NCBI RefSeq assembly: GCF_902506605.1
Contig: NZ_LR733979.1
Location: 321,468-385,467, forward strand
Source of the DNA: Sphingomonas sp. AX6
Lineage (GTDB): Bacteria; Pseudomonadota; Alphaproteobacteria; Sphingomonadales; Sphingomonadaceae
Reading direction: 5' to 3'
DNA: 64,000 nt
Within the stretch, counting starts at the first letter, position 1. Every line of letters begins with the position of its first letter. A model generated the notes under the pieces. That model saw only the letters and a program-made list of their open reading frames with translations. It was not told where the DNA came from and did not search any database. Positions 16,633 to 25,039 of this stretch are shown here, one piece after another. The translations under genes were made by a program, and so were the position numbers.

Positions 16633-19600
16633 TCAGGCGGCGACGCGTTCCGAATCAAGCGCCTCGCGGATACGACGCGCGAGTTCGTCGATCCCGAACG
16701 GTTTGGCCAGCACGTCGCGTTCGATCAGCGTCGCATCGCCGTCGCGGCGCGCGATCACGTCTCGGGTATAGCCGCTGGTGTAGAGCACGCGCAGCCCCGC
16801 GATCCGCTCACTGGCGCGCTCGGCGAGTTCACGCCCCGTCATGCCGGGCATGATGACGTCGGTGAACAACAGGTCCACGCGCGCGCCGCGATCGATCAGC
16901 GACAGTGCCTCGGCGCCGTCCACGGTCTCGATCACCGTATAGCCCAGGTCGCGCAGCGCTTCGGCGGAGAAGGTGCGGACGCGTTCCTCATCCTCGACCA
17001 GCAGGATCGATTCGCCCGCGCCGCGCGGGGTCGAACGGCGATCGTCGGGGACGGCGTCGGGCAGGGGGCCGATCAAATCGCGGGGCAGGACGATCCGAAC
17101 CGTCGTCCCGCGCCCATGCGCGGTATCGATCGCGACATGCCCGCCCGACTGGCGGACGAACCCGAAGACCTGGCTCAGGCCAAGTCCGGTGCCCTTGCCG
17201 ACTTCCTTCGTGGTGAAGAACGGTTCGAACGCGCGCTGGGCGACATCATCCGGCATTCCCATGCCGGTATCGCCCACCGCGATCTCGACATAATCGCCGG
17301 GGGCCAGCCCCATCACTTGGGCATCGTCGCGGCCGATGGTGCGATTGGCGGTGCGGATGGTCAGCGTACCGCCGCGCGGCATCGCATCGCGGGCATTGAC
17401 CGACAGGTTGATGAGGCAATTTTCCAACTGGCTCGGGTCGGCCTTGGCGCGCCAGGATTCGCGTTCGAGCACGGTTTCGACCCGCACGCCTTCACCCAGT
17501 GTCCGCGTCAACAGGTCGATCATCCCCAGCAACATCTGGTTGGGGTCGATGCTGGCGGGTGCCAGCGGTTGTTGGCGGGCAAAGGCGAGCAGACGCTGGG
17601 TCAGCCCGGCGGCGCGCTGCGCCCCGTCGCGCGCGGCATCGATGTAACGCGACAAATTGGTCTCGCCGCGTGCCATGCGCCGTTCCAGCAGGTCGAGCGC
17701 ACCCAGCACGACCGCCAGCATATTGTTGAAATCATGCGCGATCCCGCCAGTCAGCTGGCCGATCGATTCCATCTTTTGCGCCTGGCGCAATTGTTCTTCG
17801 GTCGCCATCAACTGGCGCGTGCGTTCGTCGACCGCAGTTTCGAGTTCGGCGCGCGACCGGGCCAGCACTTCGCGCGCATCGACGATGTCCTGAATGTCGG
17901 TGCAGGTGCCGAACCAGCGGGTGATGCGCCCGCGCTCGTCGCGCACCGGGTGCGCACGTCCCATCACCCAGCGATAATCGCCGCTGCGGTGGCGCAGACG
18001 ATATTCGATCTGATAGGGTTCACCCGTCTCCAGCGAATGCGACCAGCGTGCCCAGGCGCGCTCCTGATCGTCGGGGTGGAACATGTCGTTCCACCCTTCG
18101 CCATCAGTCGATCCGGGCGGGGTGCCGGTATATTCGTACCATCGGTCATTGTAATAATCATGGAAACCGTCGGGTCGGGTCGACCAGATCATCTGTTCGA
18201 TCGAATTGACGATACCGCGAAACTTGGCTTCGCTGTCGACCAGCCCACCGATCGCCTCGACGCGTTCGACGGCATCCCAGCTGATCTCGGCAATCCCCTC
18301 GATCAGCGCGATTTCTTCGTTGGTCCAATCGCGCGCGGTCGCCTGGCTGACGTAGAGGCTCGCGACCCACCGGCCCTGACGGAGGAGCGGCACGCCGATT
18401 CCGGCAGGCGACAGCCGTGCGAGCGGGGTGTCGGCATGGTCGGGATCGGTTGCGGCGTCGCGGATGACGACCGTCCTGCCGACCGCATATTGATCGCGTA
18501 CCTGCTGCCCCATCGTGCCGCCGGGAACCGTCCCCGTGATCGGCGGCAGCTTTCCGCTGGTCCAGCTCGGCCCGAATTCGAGCGCGCGGTCGTCGCCGAC
18601 CCGGAAAAAGCCGACGCGGTCGAGCCCCAGCCGCTCGCCCAGCGCCTGCGATGTCGACGCCATGATGTCGTCGACATGTTCTGCGGCGCGCTGCTGTTCG
18701 GCAAGCGCATAGACGAAGGCCTGGGTTTCGGTCGCATCGCGCAGCTCTTCGGCGGTCGCGAGCGCATTTTCCTCGGCCTGAACCCGTTCGGTGATGTCGA
18801 ACGCGACGCCCAGGAAGCGGTTCGGCTGTCCCGCGTCGTCCCGCGCGCACTGGCCATGGGTGGATACCCAGCGCACCTTCCCGCTGGGTTGAACGATCCG
18901 GTAGTCATGAGCGTAGGGCTCGCCGGTCGCGACGGCATGGTCGATCGCACGGCCCAGCGCCTCGACATCGTCGGGATGGATGAAGGTCAGGAATTCGGAG
19001 ATTGGAACGCCTTCGGCCGCGCGGTCCGGATCGACGCCGTACAATGCGGCGAAGCGCCGATCGGCAACCACCCGGTCGCCTGGCACGTCCCAATCCCAGA
19101 TGCCGATCCCGATCGACGTGTGAAGCGCAAGTTCGAGCCGTTCCTCGGTCGCGCGCAGCCGTTGTTCGGCGCGCGCACGGTCGGTGACGTCGGTCGCCTC
19201 GACGAAGATATCGGTGACGTTGCCGTTCGAATCCTTGATCGGCTGATAGACGAAATCGATCAGCCGTTCCTCGATCGCCCCGCCTTCGCCCCGCGCCAGT
19301 TCGACCGGAACGCCGAACCCGCGATGCGCTTCCCCGCTGGCGAACACGCGGTCGAGCAGATCGAGAAACCCCTGATCGACGACCTCGGGCAATGCATCGA
19401 CGAACCGCCGGTTCAGGATTTCGCGCCGCCCGGTCAGCTCCAGATAGGCGTCGTTGGCGATTTCATAGACATGGTCGGGGCCGCGCATCAGCGCGACCGC
19501 GCCGGGTGCCTGTTCGAACAGGTCGCGCAGCCGTCCGACCTCCGCCAGCCGTGCACGCTCGGCCATGATCGTGCGCGTCGTCTCGTTTCCCTGGTTGAGA

Positions 19601-20037
19601 ATGCCGACCACCGCGCCGTGCTCGTCGCGGATCGGCGTGATGCTGTAATTCCAATAGGTTTCCTGCGTACGACCGTCGCGGAACATGTCCAACCGCTGAT
19701 CAAAGGCGGCGAAACCCTCACCCGTTTCCATCACCCGGTCGAATTGCGGCCCGACAACGCTCCAGATTTCGGGAAACACGTCCGCGCCGCGCTGCCCCAA
19801 AGCCCAGGGGTGCCGTTCTGCCGGAATATGCGCCCACGCGTCATTGTAGAACAGCCGAAGCTCCGGCCCCCAGTAGATCGCCGTCGGAAAGCTCGATCCC
19901 ATGCAGATATTGAGTGCGAAGCGCAGCGGCTGCGGCCACGCATCAGGTGTGCCAACCGGATTGCCGGACCAGTCGTGATCGCGGATCAATCGACCCATCT
20001 CGCCACCGGAATCCAGAAAATTGAGCGCCGAGAACAT
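16633..20037 (-). CDS. Multi-PAS hybrid sensor histidine kinase with C-terminal receiver
   Basis: A 1134-residue cytoplasmic hybrid kinase without membrane segments. Order: PAS (about 30-150), PAS (about 165-285), PAS_3 (about 296-410), GAF (about 440-600), PAS_3 (about 602-720), HisKA with phospho-His in GGIAHDFNN (about 766), HATPase (about 850-990; GTGLGLSQVFGFVRQSGG) and a receiver (about 1009-1125; LLVEDEE, phospho-acceptor in FTDVIMPGM, KPFG). The conserved opening LNFLDSGGEMGRLIRDHDWS supports the start at 20037. There is no output gene nearby, so its partner lies elsewhere. The signal is unknown; the PAS set could bind heme, flavin or small molecules. Confidence 0.93.
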   Translation of the reverse strand: MFSALNFLDSGGEMGRLIRDHDWSGNPVGTPDAWPQPLRFALNICMGSSFPTAIYWGPELRLFYNDAWAHIPAERHPWALGQRGADVFPEIWSVVGPQFDRVMETGEGFAAFDQRLDMFRDGRTQETYWNYSITPIRDEHGAVVGILNQGNETTRTIMAERARLAEVGRLRDLFEQAPGAVALMRGPDHVYEIANDAYLELTGRREILNRRFVDALPEVVDQGFLDLLDRVFASGEAHRGFGVPVELARGEGGAIEERLIDFVYQPIKDSNGNVTDIFVEATDVTDRARAEQRLRATEERLELALHTSIGIGIWDWDVPGDRVVADRRFAALYGVDPDRAAEGVPISEFLTFIHPDDVEALGRAIDHAVATGEPYAHDYRIVQPSGKVRWVSTHGQCARDDAGQPNRFLGVAFDITERVQAEENALATAEELRDATETQAFVYALAEQQRAAEHVDDIMASTSQALGERLGLDRVGFFRVGDDRALEFGPSWTSGKLPPITGTVPGGTMGQQVRDQYAVGRTVVIRDAATDPDHADTPLARLSPAGIGVPLLRQGRWVASLYVSQATARDWTNEEIALIEGIAEISWDAVERVEAIGGLVDSEAKFRGIVNSIEQMIWSTRPDGFHDYYNDRWYEYTGTPPGSTDGEGWNDMFHPDDQERAWARWSHSLETGEPYQIEYRLRHRSGDYRWVMGRAHPVRDERGRITRWFGTCTDIQDIVDAREVLARSRAELETAVDERTRQLMATEEQLRQAQKMESIGQLTGGIAHDFNNMLAVVLGALDLLERRMARGETNLSRYIDAARDGAQRAAGLTQRLLAFARQQPLAPASIDPNQMLLGMIDLLTRTLGEGVRVETVLERESWRAKADPSQLENCLINLSVNARDAMPRGGTLTIRTANRTIGRDDAQVMGLAPGDYVEIAVGDTGMGMPDDVAQRAFEPFFTTKEVGKGTGLGLSQVFGFVRQSGGHVAIDTAHGRGTTVRIVLPRDLIGPLPDAVPDDRRSTPRGAGESILLVEDEERVRTFSAEALRDLGYTVIETVDGAEALSLIDRGARVDLLFTDVIMPGMTGRELAERASERIAGLRVLYTSGYTRDVIARRDGDATLIERDVLAKPFGIDELARRIREALDSERVAA

Positions 20038-20147
20038 GTTGGCGTTCGTTGCCCCGCTTTACGTCTGTGTCAATCGCCCGGATAACCGCCACCGGCTCGA
20101 CAAGTTGCGTTGTCCCACTATGTCTGGGGCCAATCAAGGGAGACTCC

Positions 20148-21155
20148 ATGAAACTCGCCAGCCTAAAGCACGGACGCGACGGCAAGCTCGTCGTCGTATC
20201 GAACGACCTCGCCTGGTATGCCGATGCCAGCCACATCGCGCCGACGCTGCAAGCCGCGCTCGACAATTGGGACGCGGTAGAGGCGGACCTTCGCAACCTG
20301 TCGACCGACCTCGACCATGAGGCGATTCCGATGATGCGTTTTCACGAGCGGCTGGCGGCGGCGCCGTTGCCGCGTGCGTACCAGTGGGCGGACGGATCGG
20401 CTTATGTGAATCACGTCGCGTTGGTGCGACAGGCGCGGGGTGCGGAAATGCCCGAGACGTTCTGGCACGATCCGTTGATGTATCAGGGGGGGAGCGACGG
20501 TTTTCTCGGCCCGCGCGATGATATCCCGCTGAAAGACGAAAGCTGGGGCTGCGATCTGGAAGCCGAAGTGGTGGTGGTGACCGGCGACGTGCCGCTGGGC
20601 GCGTCTCGCGAGGAAGCGCTGGCCGCGGTTCGGCTGGTCGGTCTGACCAACGACGTGTCGCTTCGCAACCTGATCCCCGGCGAACTGGCCAAGGGATTCG
20701 GATTCTTCCAGTCGAAGCCCGCCAGCGCTTTCTCGCCGGTGTTCGTGACCCCCGATGCACTCGGCGACTGGTGGCAGGATGGCAAGCTGCACCGTCCGCT
20801 CATGGTCGAGCTGAACGGCCAGCCGTTCGGCAGGGCCGATGCGGCCGAGGACATGACGTTCGATTTCGGAACGCTCGTGGCGCACGCCGCCAAGACCCGC
20901 GCGCTGGGGGCGGGCACGATCGTCGGATCGGGCACGGTCTCCAACCGCGACGCAGACGGCGGTCCCGGCAAACCGGTTGCGGACGGTGGCGTCGGCTATA
21001 GCTGCATCGCCGAAATCCGCACGATCGAAACCATCAAAGACGGCAAGCCGACGACCCCGTTCCTGAAGGCGGGCGACACAGTCCGCATCTGGGCCGAGGA
21101 CGACAAGCATCATCCGATCTTCGGCACGATCGAACAGGCGGTGGTGGCCGCTTGA
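20148..21155 (+). CDS. Fumarylacetoacetate hydrolase (FAH) family protein
   Basis: A 335-residue FAH-fold enzyme with the small N-terminal FAA domain (residues 1-75) and the catalytic FAH domain. Metal-binding acidic residues are recognisable in DLEAEVVVVTG, and the family's GYSCIAEIRTIETI ending is present. Such enzymes hydrolyse or decarboxylate acylpyruvates; the tyrosine-pathway enzyme is the archetype, but there are no tyrosine-degradation genes in view, so the substrate stays open. AGGGAGA precedes the ATG at 20148. The stop overlaps the era start by 4 bases. Confidence 0.88.
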   Translation: MKLASLKHGRDGKLVVVSNDLAWYADASHIAPTLQAALDNWDAVEADLRNLSTDLDHEAIPMMRFHERLAAAPLPRAYQWADGSAYVNHVALVRQARGAEMPETFWHDPLMYQGGSDGFLGPRDDIPLKDESWGCDLEAEVVVVTGDVPLGASREEALAAVRLVGLTNDVSLRNLIPGELAKGFGFFQSKPASAFSPVFVTPDALGDWWQDGKLHRPLMVELNGQPFGRADAAEDMTFDFGTLVAHAAKTRALGAGTIVGSGTVSNRDADGGPGKPVADGGVGYSCIAEIRTIETIKDGKPTTPFLKAGDTVRIWAEDDKHHPIFGTIEQAVVAA

Positions 21156-22057
21156 CCCAACCTATCTCTCCCCATTGCGGTCTGGTTGCCGTTGTCGGCG
21201 CGCCCAATGCGGGCAAGTCGACATTGGTCAATGCGCTGGTCGGGCAAAAGGTCGCGATCGTCAGTCCCAAGGCACAGACGACGCGTACCCGGCTGATGGG
21301 CATCGCGATCGAAGGCGACACCCAACTGCTGCTGGTCGACACGCCGGGCATTTTCGAACCCAACCGGCGGCTCGACCGGGCAATGGTCGCGGCCGCGTGG
21401 GAAGGCGCGCGGGGGTCGGACGCGATCGTGCTGGTGGTCGACGCCAAGGGCGGGCTGCCCGAAAAGGTCCGCACCATCGCCGAGCGGATCGCCGAGCGCA
21501 AGGAGCCCCGCTTCCTGGTCCTCAACAAGGTCGATATCGCCGACAAGCCGCGCCTTCTCCGGCATGCGGAGCAGTTGAACGCGCATGTCCCGTTCGACGA
21601 AATCTTTTTCGTATCGGCCACAACCGGCGACGGCGTCCCCGAACTGAAGAAGGCGCTAGCGGCGCGGATGCCCGAGGGGCCGTGGCATTTCCCCGAGGAT
21701 CAGGTGTCGGACGCGACCGACCGGATGCTCGCAGCAGAGGTCACGCGCGAACAGCTATACCATCAGCTCCATGCCGAATTGCCTTATTCGGCTGCGGTCA
21801 CGACCGAACAGTATAAGGAACGCGAAGACGGCTCCGTCGAAATCCACCAGCAGATCCTGGTCGAACGCGACACCCAGCGCGCGATCGTGCTGGGCAAGGG
21901 CGGCCAGCGATTGAAGGAAATCGGTAGCAAGGCGCGCGCCGATTTGGCGGCGATCATGGGGGTACGCGTCCACCTCTATCTCCACGTCAAAGTCTCTCCG
22001 AAGTGGCAGGAGGACAAGAGCCTCTATCGCGACATCGGGCTGGATTGGGTGGAGTGA
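21152..22057 (+). CDS. era: GTPase Era
   Basis: Era binds the 3' end of 16S rRNA and is needed for 30S assembly. The 301-residue protein has all GTPase motifs (GAPNAGKST, DTPGIF, NKVD) and a C-terminal KH domain (GKGGQRLKEIGSKAR). It begins with TTG at 21152, overlapping the FAH stop; the P-loop begins only about 16 residues later, so no other in-frame start fits. In many Alphaproteobacteria era follows rnc; here it is coupled to an FAH-family gene. Confidence 0.96.
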   Translation: MTQPISPHCGLVAVVGAPNAGKSTLVNALVGQKVAIVSPKAQTTRTRLMGIAIEGDTQLLLVDTPGIFEPNRRLDRAMVAAAWEGARGSDAIVLVVDAKGGLPEKVRTIAERIAERKEPRFLVLNKVDIADKPRLLRHAEQLNAHVPFDEIFFVSATTGDGVPELKKALAARMPEGPWHFPEDQVSDATDRMLAAEVTREQLYHQLHAELPYSAAVTTEQYKEREDGSVEIHQQILVERDTQRAIVLGKGGQRLKEIGSKARADLAAIMGVRVHLYLHVKVSPKWQEDKSLYRDIGLDWVE

Positions 22058-22073
22058 GCTGGACGCGTGACCA

Positions 22074-22340
22074 TCACCAGTAAATCGTGACGCCGTTCCG
22101 ACAAACGCCAACCTGGACCTGCTGCTCATAAGGCGTGATCGTGCCGTATGTGGGGCCGACCCCGGCATAACCTTGATAGCAAACGCCGGATTGGCTGCCG
22201 ACCAGCTCGGAATAGGTCGCATCCGAGTAATAATTATAGTCGTAGAGCGGGATGTCGCCGCCAACTTGCGCTGCTGAGGTGCCGGTAACTGCGAATGCGG
22301 CGACGAGAGCAATTGCGCTCCACATCTTGGTCGATTTCAT
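22074..22340 (-). CDS. Small secreted two-cysteine protein (possibly DUF6289)
   Basis: An 88-residue protein with a clear signal peptide (MKSTKMWSAIALVAAFAVTG, cleavage near TSAAQ) and a Tyr-rich mature part containing YNYYSDATYSELVG and two cysteines (GVCYQG and VGVCRNG) that could form one disulfide. The YYSDATY...VG pattern is what I recall of DUF6289 proteins, which have no known role. AAAGGAG lies 7 bases before the ATG at 22340, which supports that start over 22400. Confidence 0.7.
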   Translation of the reverse strand: MKSTKMWSAIALVAAFAVTGTSAAQVGGDIPLYDYNYYSDATYSELVGSQSGVCYQGYAGVGPTYGTITPYEQQVQVGVCRNGVTIYW

Positions 22341-22420
22341 GGACTGCTCCTTTGCAAGAGCGACCAGTAGAAACAGCAATGCCGGGCGGATCAAACGCAA
22401 GTGCCTCCGCTATGGAGGGA

Positions 22421-23485
22421 TCAACCGCCCCCGTCGTCCAGTTCGGCAATGATCCGCTTCACCTCTTGGCTGCGGCCGCGCGGCAGGATCAATATGTCGT
22501 TGCCGTTGGCGACCACGATCAGGTCGCTCACCCCGACCATCGCGATCCGCGCATGGTCGGTGCGCACCAGGCAATTCGTGGAGTCGATCGCGGTGACGTC
22601 GCCCGACAGCGCATTGCCGCCATCGTCATGCTTGCTGATCGCGTGAAGCGCGTCCCAACTGCCGACATCGCTCCAGCCCATCGAAACCGGAACGACGGCC
22701 ACCCGCGTCGCCTTTTCCATCACCGCATAGTCGATCGATTCGGACGGCGACGCGGCGAAGGCGGCCGGATCGGGCAGGATGTGACGGTTCTCACGCGTTG
22801 CGCCATTTGTCGCCGCTGTCGCCGCTGCCAGAATGTCAGGCGCGTGTTCGCCGAGCGCATTCAGGAATGCATCGGCGCGGAACAGGAAAATGCCGCCGTT
22901 CCAGGCATGGTCGCCCGATGCGATCATTGCCTCGGCCGCCGCGCGCGGCGGCTTTTCGACGAAGCGCGCCACTTTGTGAGCCCCATCGGCGACCTGCTCG
23001 CCGATATGGAGATAGCCATAGCCGGTCTCGGGCGCGTCGGGCGCAATGCCGAACGTCACCAGCCAGCCGTCGCGCACCAGCGGCAATGCCAAGTCCACTG
23101 CGCGTTGAAATGCTGGTTGATCCGCGATGACGTGATCGGACGGCATCACCAGCAATGGTGCGTCGCCGCCGCCTGCCGCCAGTGCCGCCAGTGCGATCGC
23201 GGGTGCCGTGTTGCGCGCTGCCGGTTCGAGGACCAGGCAGGCATTGTCGATGCCGATCCCCGCCAGTTGCGCGTCGATCGCGTCGGCATGACGGGCGCTC
23301 GCCACCACGATCGGCGCGGCGTAACGTTTGCCGAATCGCACCCGATCGGCCGTCATCTGAAGCATCGTGTGCTCGCCGGTCAGTGCCAGCATCTGCTTGG
23401 GTGTATCGGGCCGCGACATCGGCCATAGCCGCGTTCCCGCGCCGCCGGACAGGATCACGGGGACAATCAGCGCATCGACGCCCAT
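22421..23485 (-). CDS. Mannose-1-phosphate guanylyltransferase
   Basis: A 354-residue nucleotidyltransferase that makes GDP-mannose from mannose-1-phosphate and GTP. The signature LSGGAGTRLWPMSRP is at the N-terminus, with MPSDHVIAD and FVEKPP downstream. The protein ends before the isomerase domain found in bifunctional ManC/AlgA enzymes. It stands divergently next to the exopolysaccharide sugar transferase, so its GDP-mannose probably feeds the polymer made by that system. Confidence 0.92.
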   Translation of the reverse strand: MGVDALIVPVILSGGAGTRLWPMSRPDTPKQMLALTGEHTMLQMTADRVRFGKRYAAPIVVASARHADAIDAQLAGIGIDNACLVLEPAARNTAPAIALAALAAGGGDAPLLVMPSDHVIADQPAFQRAVDLALPLVRDGWLVTFGIAPDAPETGYGYLHIGEQVADGAHKVARFVEKPPRAAAEAMIASGDHAWNGGIFLFRADAFLNALGEHAPDILAAATAATNGATRENRHILPDPAAFAASPSESIDYAVMEKATRVAVVPVSMGWSDVGSWDALHAISKHDDGGNALSGDVTAIDSTNCLVRTDHARIAMVGVSDLIVVANGNDILILPRGRSQEVKRIIAELDDGGG

Positions 23486-23549
23486 GTTCGGCGAACTCCC
23501 TCTGACGCCACGTTAATCGCTGGCGCGCTCGCGTCAAACGATGTCCGAC

Positions 23550-23567
23550 GCCGAAGGGTTCTTCGGC
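23550..23567. promoter_or_regulatory. Hairpin in the leader of the EpsB-like gene
   Basis: GCCGAAG pairs perfectly with CTTCGGC around GGTT in the 164-base gap between the guanylyltransferase and the sugar transferase. It may be a 5'-UTR structure or an operator; no T-run follows. Confidence 0.4.
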
Positions 23568-23649
23568 ATATTCAGAAAATCTTTGTCAATTATTGCGACA
23601 GAGGAAGGTGTCGGCGGGTTTTACACCCGCGCCCCGGACCCGTGCGCGC

Positions 23650-25038
23650 ATGATCAGGTTGTTCAAACACTATATCCCGAACGCCGTGCTGCTGCTCGGC
23701 TTGCTGGATTTCATGCTGCTGCTGCTGGCGGCGGAGGCCGGGTGGCTGATCCGCGCGGATCAGATCGGGATGCTGGTCGAACCCATCCACACGCGGCTGC
23801 CGCAAATGTTCAGCTTTGCCGCCAGCCTGATGCTGGCGATGGTTGCGGTGGGCGTTTACGGTGCGCAGGCGACGCAATCGATCCGCTTTGCCGCCGCGCG
23901 CTTGCTCGTTGCGATCTCGCTGGGCGTCATCTTTCTCGCGCTCATTTTCTTCTTGGTCCCCGCACTGACGTTCTGGCGATCCAACCTGTTCTACGCGATG
24001 CTGGTGTCGATGGGGTTGCTGATCGGGCTTCGCATCCTGTTAGGCAAGACCTTGGGCGGACAGGCGTTCAAGCGGCGGATCGTCGTCCTGGGCGCAGGAC
24101 CGCGCGCCCAACGCCTGAAGGTGCTGGCGCAACGTCCCGGCGCCGGGTTCGTCGTCGTCGGTTATGTGTCGATGAGCGAAGCCAACCGCGTCATTCCAGA
24201 GGCGATCGCGCGCGATGCGATCTACAATCTCGCCGACCATGTCGTGTTGTTGAACGCGTCCGAAGTCGTGCTCGCGCTGGAGGAACGACGCAATGCGCTG
24301 CCGCTCAAGGACTTGTTGCGGATCAAGACGACCGGGGTCCATGTCAACGAAATCTCGACCTTTCTGGAACGCGAGACGGGGCGCGTCGATCTCGACAGCG
24401 TCAACCCGAGCTGGCTGATCTTTTCCGACGGCTTTTCATCGGGTCGGATGTTTTCGAGCGCGTTCAAGCGACTGTTCGACATCGGCGCCAGCCTGTTGCT
24501 GCTGGTCCTGACGCTGCCGCTCATCCTGATCGCCGCGATCGCGGTCAAACTCGACAGCAAGGGACCGGCTTTCTACCGCCAGCGCCGCGTCGGGCTGTAC
24601 AATCAGGGGTTCGACATCATCAAATTGCGCTCGATGCGCAGCGATGCCGAGGTCGCCGGGACCGCAGTTTGGGCGGAAAAGAACGACCCGCGCATTACCC
24701 GTATCGGCCGCATCATCCGCAAGATTCGCGTCGATGAACTGCCGCAATGCTGGAGCGTGCTGAAGGGCGAAATGAGCTTCGTCGGTCCGCGCCCCGAACG
24801 CCCGCAATTCGTCGAGGATCTCGAAACCCAGCTATCCTATTATGCCGAGCGCCACATGGTGAAGCCCGGCATTACCGGCTGGGCACAGATCAACTATCCT
24901 TACGGCGCCTCGATCGACGATTCGCGGCAGAAGCTGGAGTACGACCTCTATTACGCCAAGAATTATTCGCCGTTCCTCGACCTGTTGATCCTGCTTCAGA
25001 CCATCCGTGTCGTGCTGTGGCCCGAGGGCGCGCGCTGA
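23650..25038 (+). CDS. XrtA/PEP-CTERM-associated sugar transferase (EpsB-like, TIGR03013 type)
   Basis: A 462-residue polyprenyl-phosphate sugar-1-phosphate transferase that starts a polymer chain on the lipid carrier. Four N-terminal membrane helices (within residues about 8-130) are followed by a Rossmann-like domain (KRRIVVLGAGPRAQRL) and, after another helix near residue 275, the bacterial sugar transferase core (KRLFDIGASLLLL, GPAFYRQRRVG, DELPQCWSVLKGEMSFVGPRPE). The adjacency to PrsK, PrsR and PrsT is the reason for the TIGR03013 assignment. The ATG at 23650 is preferred; residues read from 23593 are not family-like. Confidence 0.9.
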   Translation: MIRLFKHYIPNAVLLLGLLDFMLLLLAAEAGWLIRADQIGMLVEPIHTRLPQMFSFAASLMLAMVAVGVYGAQATQSIRFAAARLLVAISLGVIFLALIFFLVPALTFWRSNLFYAMLVSMGLLIGLRILLGKTLGGQAFKRRIVVLGAGPRAQRLKVLAQRPGAGFVVVGYVSMSEANRVIPEAIARDAIYNLADHVVLLNASEVVLALEERRNALPLKDLLRIKTTGVHVNEISTFLERETGRVDLDSVNPSWLIFSDGFSSGRMFSSAFKRLFDIGASLLLLVLTLPLILIAAIAVKLDSKGPAFYRQRRVGLYNQGFDIIKLRSMRSDAEVAGTAVWAEKNDPRITRIGRIIRKIRVDELPQCWSVLKGEMSFVGPRPERPQFVEDLETQLSYYAERHMVKPGITGWAQINYPYGASIDDSRQKLEYDLYYAKNYSPFLDLLILLQTIRVVLWPEGAR

Positions 25039-25039
25039 C

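Noticed and set aside
16621-20085. A 1154-residue plus-strand frame over the hybrid kinase
   Set aside because: It is the mirror of the kinase gene; its Arg/His/Asp-rich translation has no domain, while the minus strand has complete PAS, kinase and receiver motifs.
23486-23649. Sigma-54 promoter before the EpsB-like gene
   Set aside because: No TGGCAC-N5-TTGC match was found on either strand of the gap.
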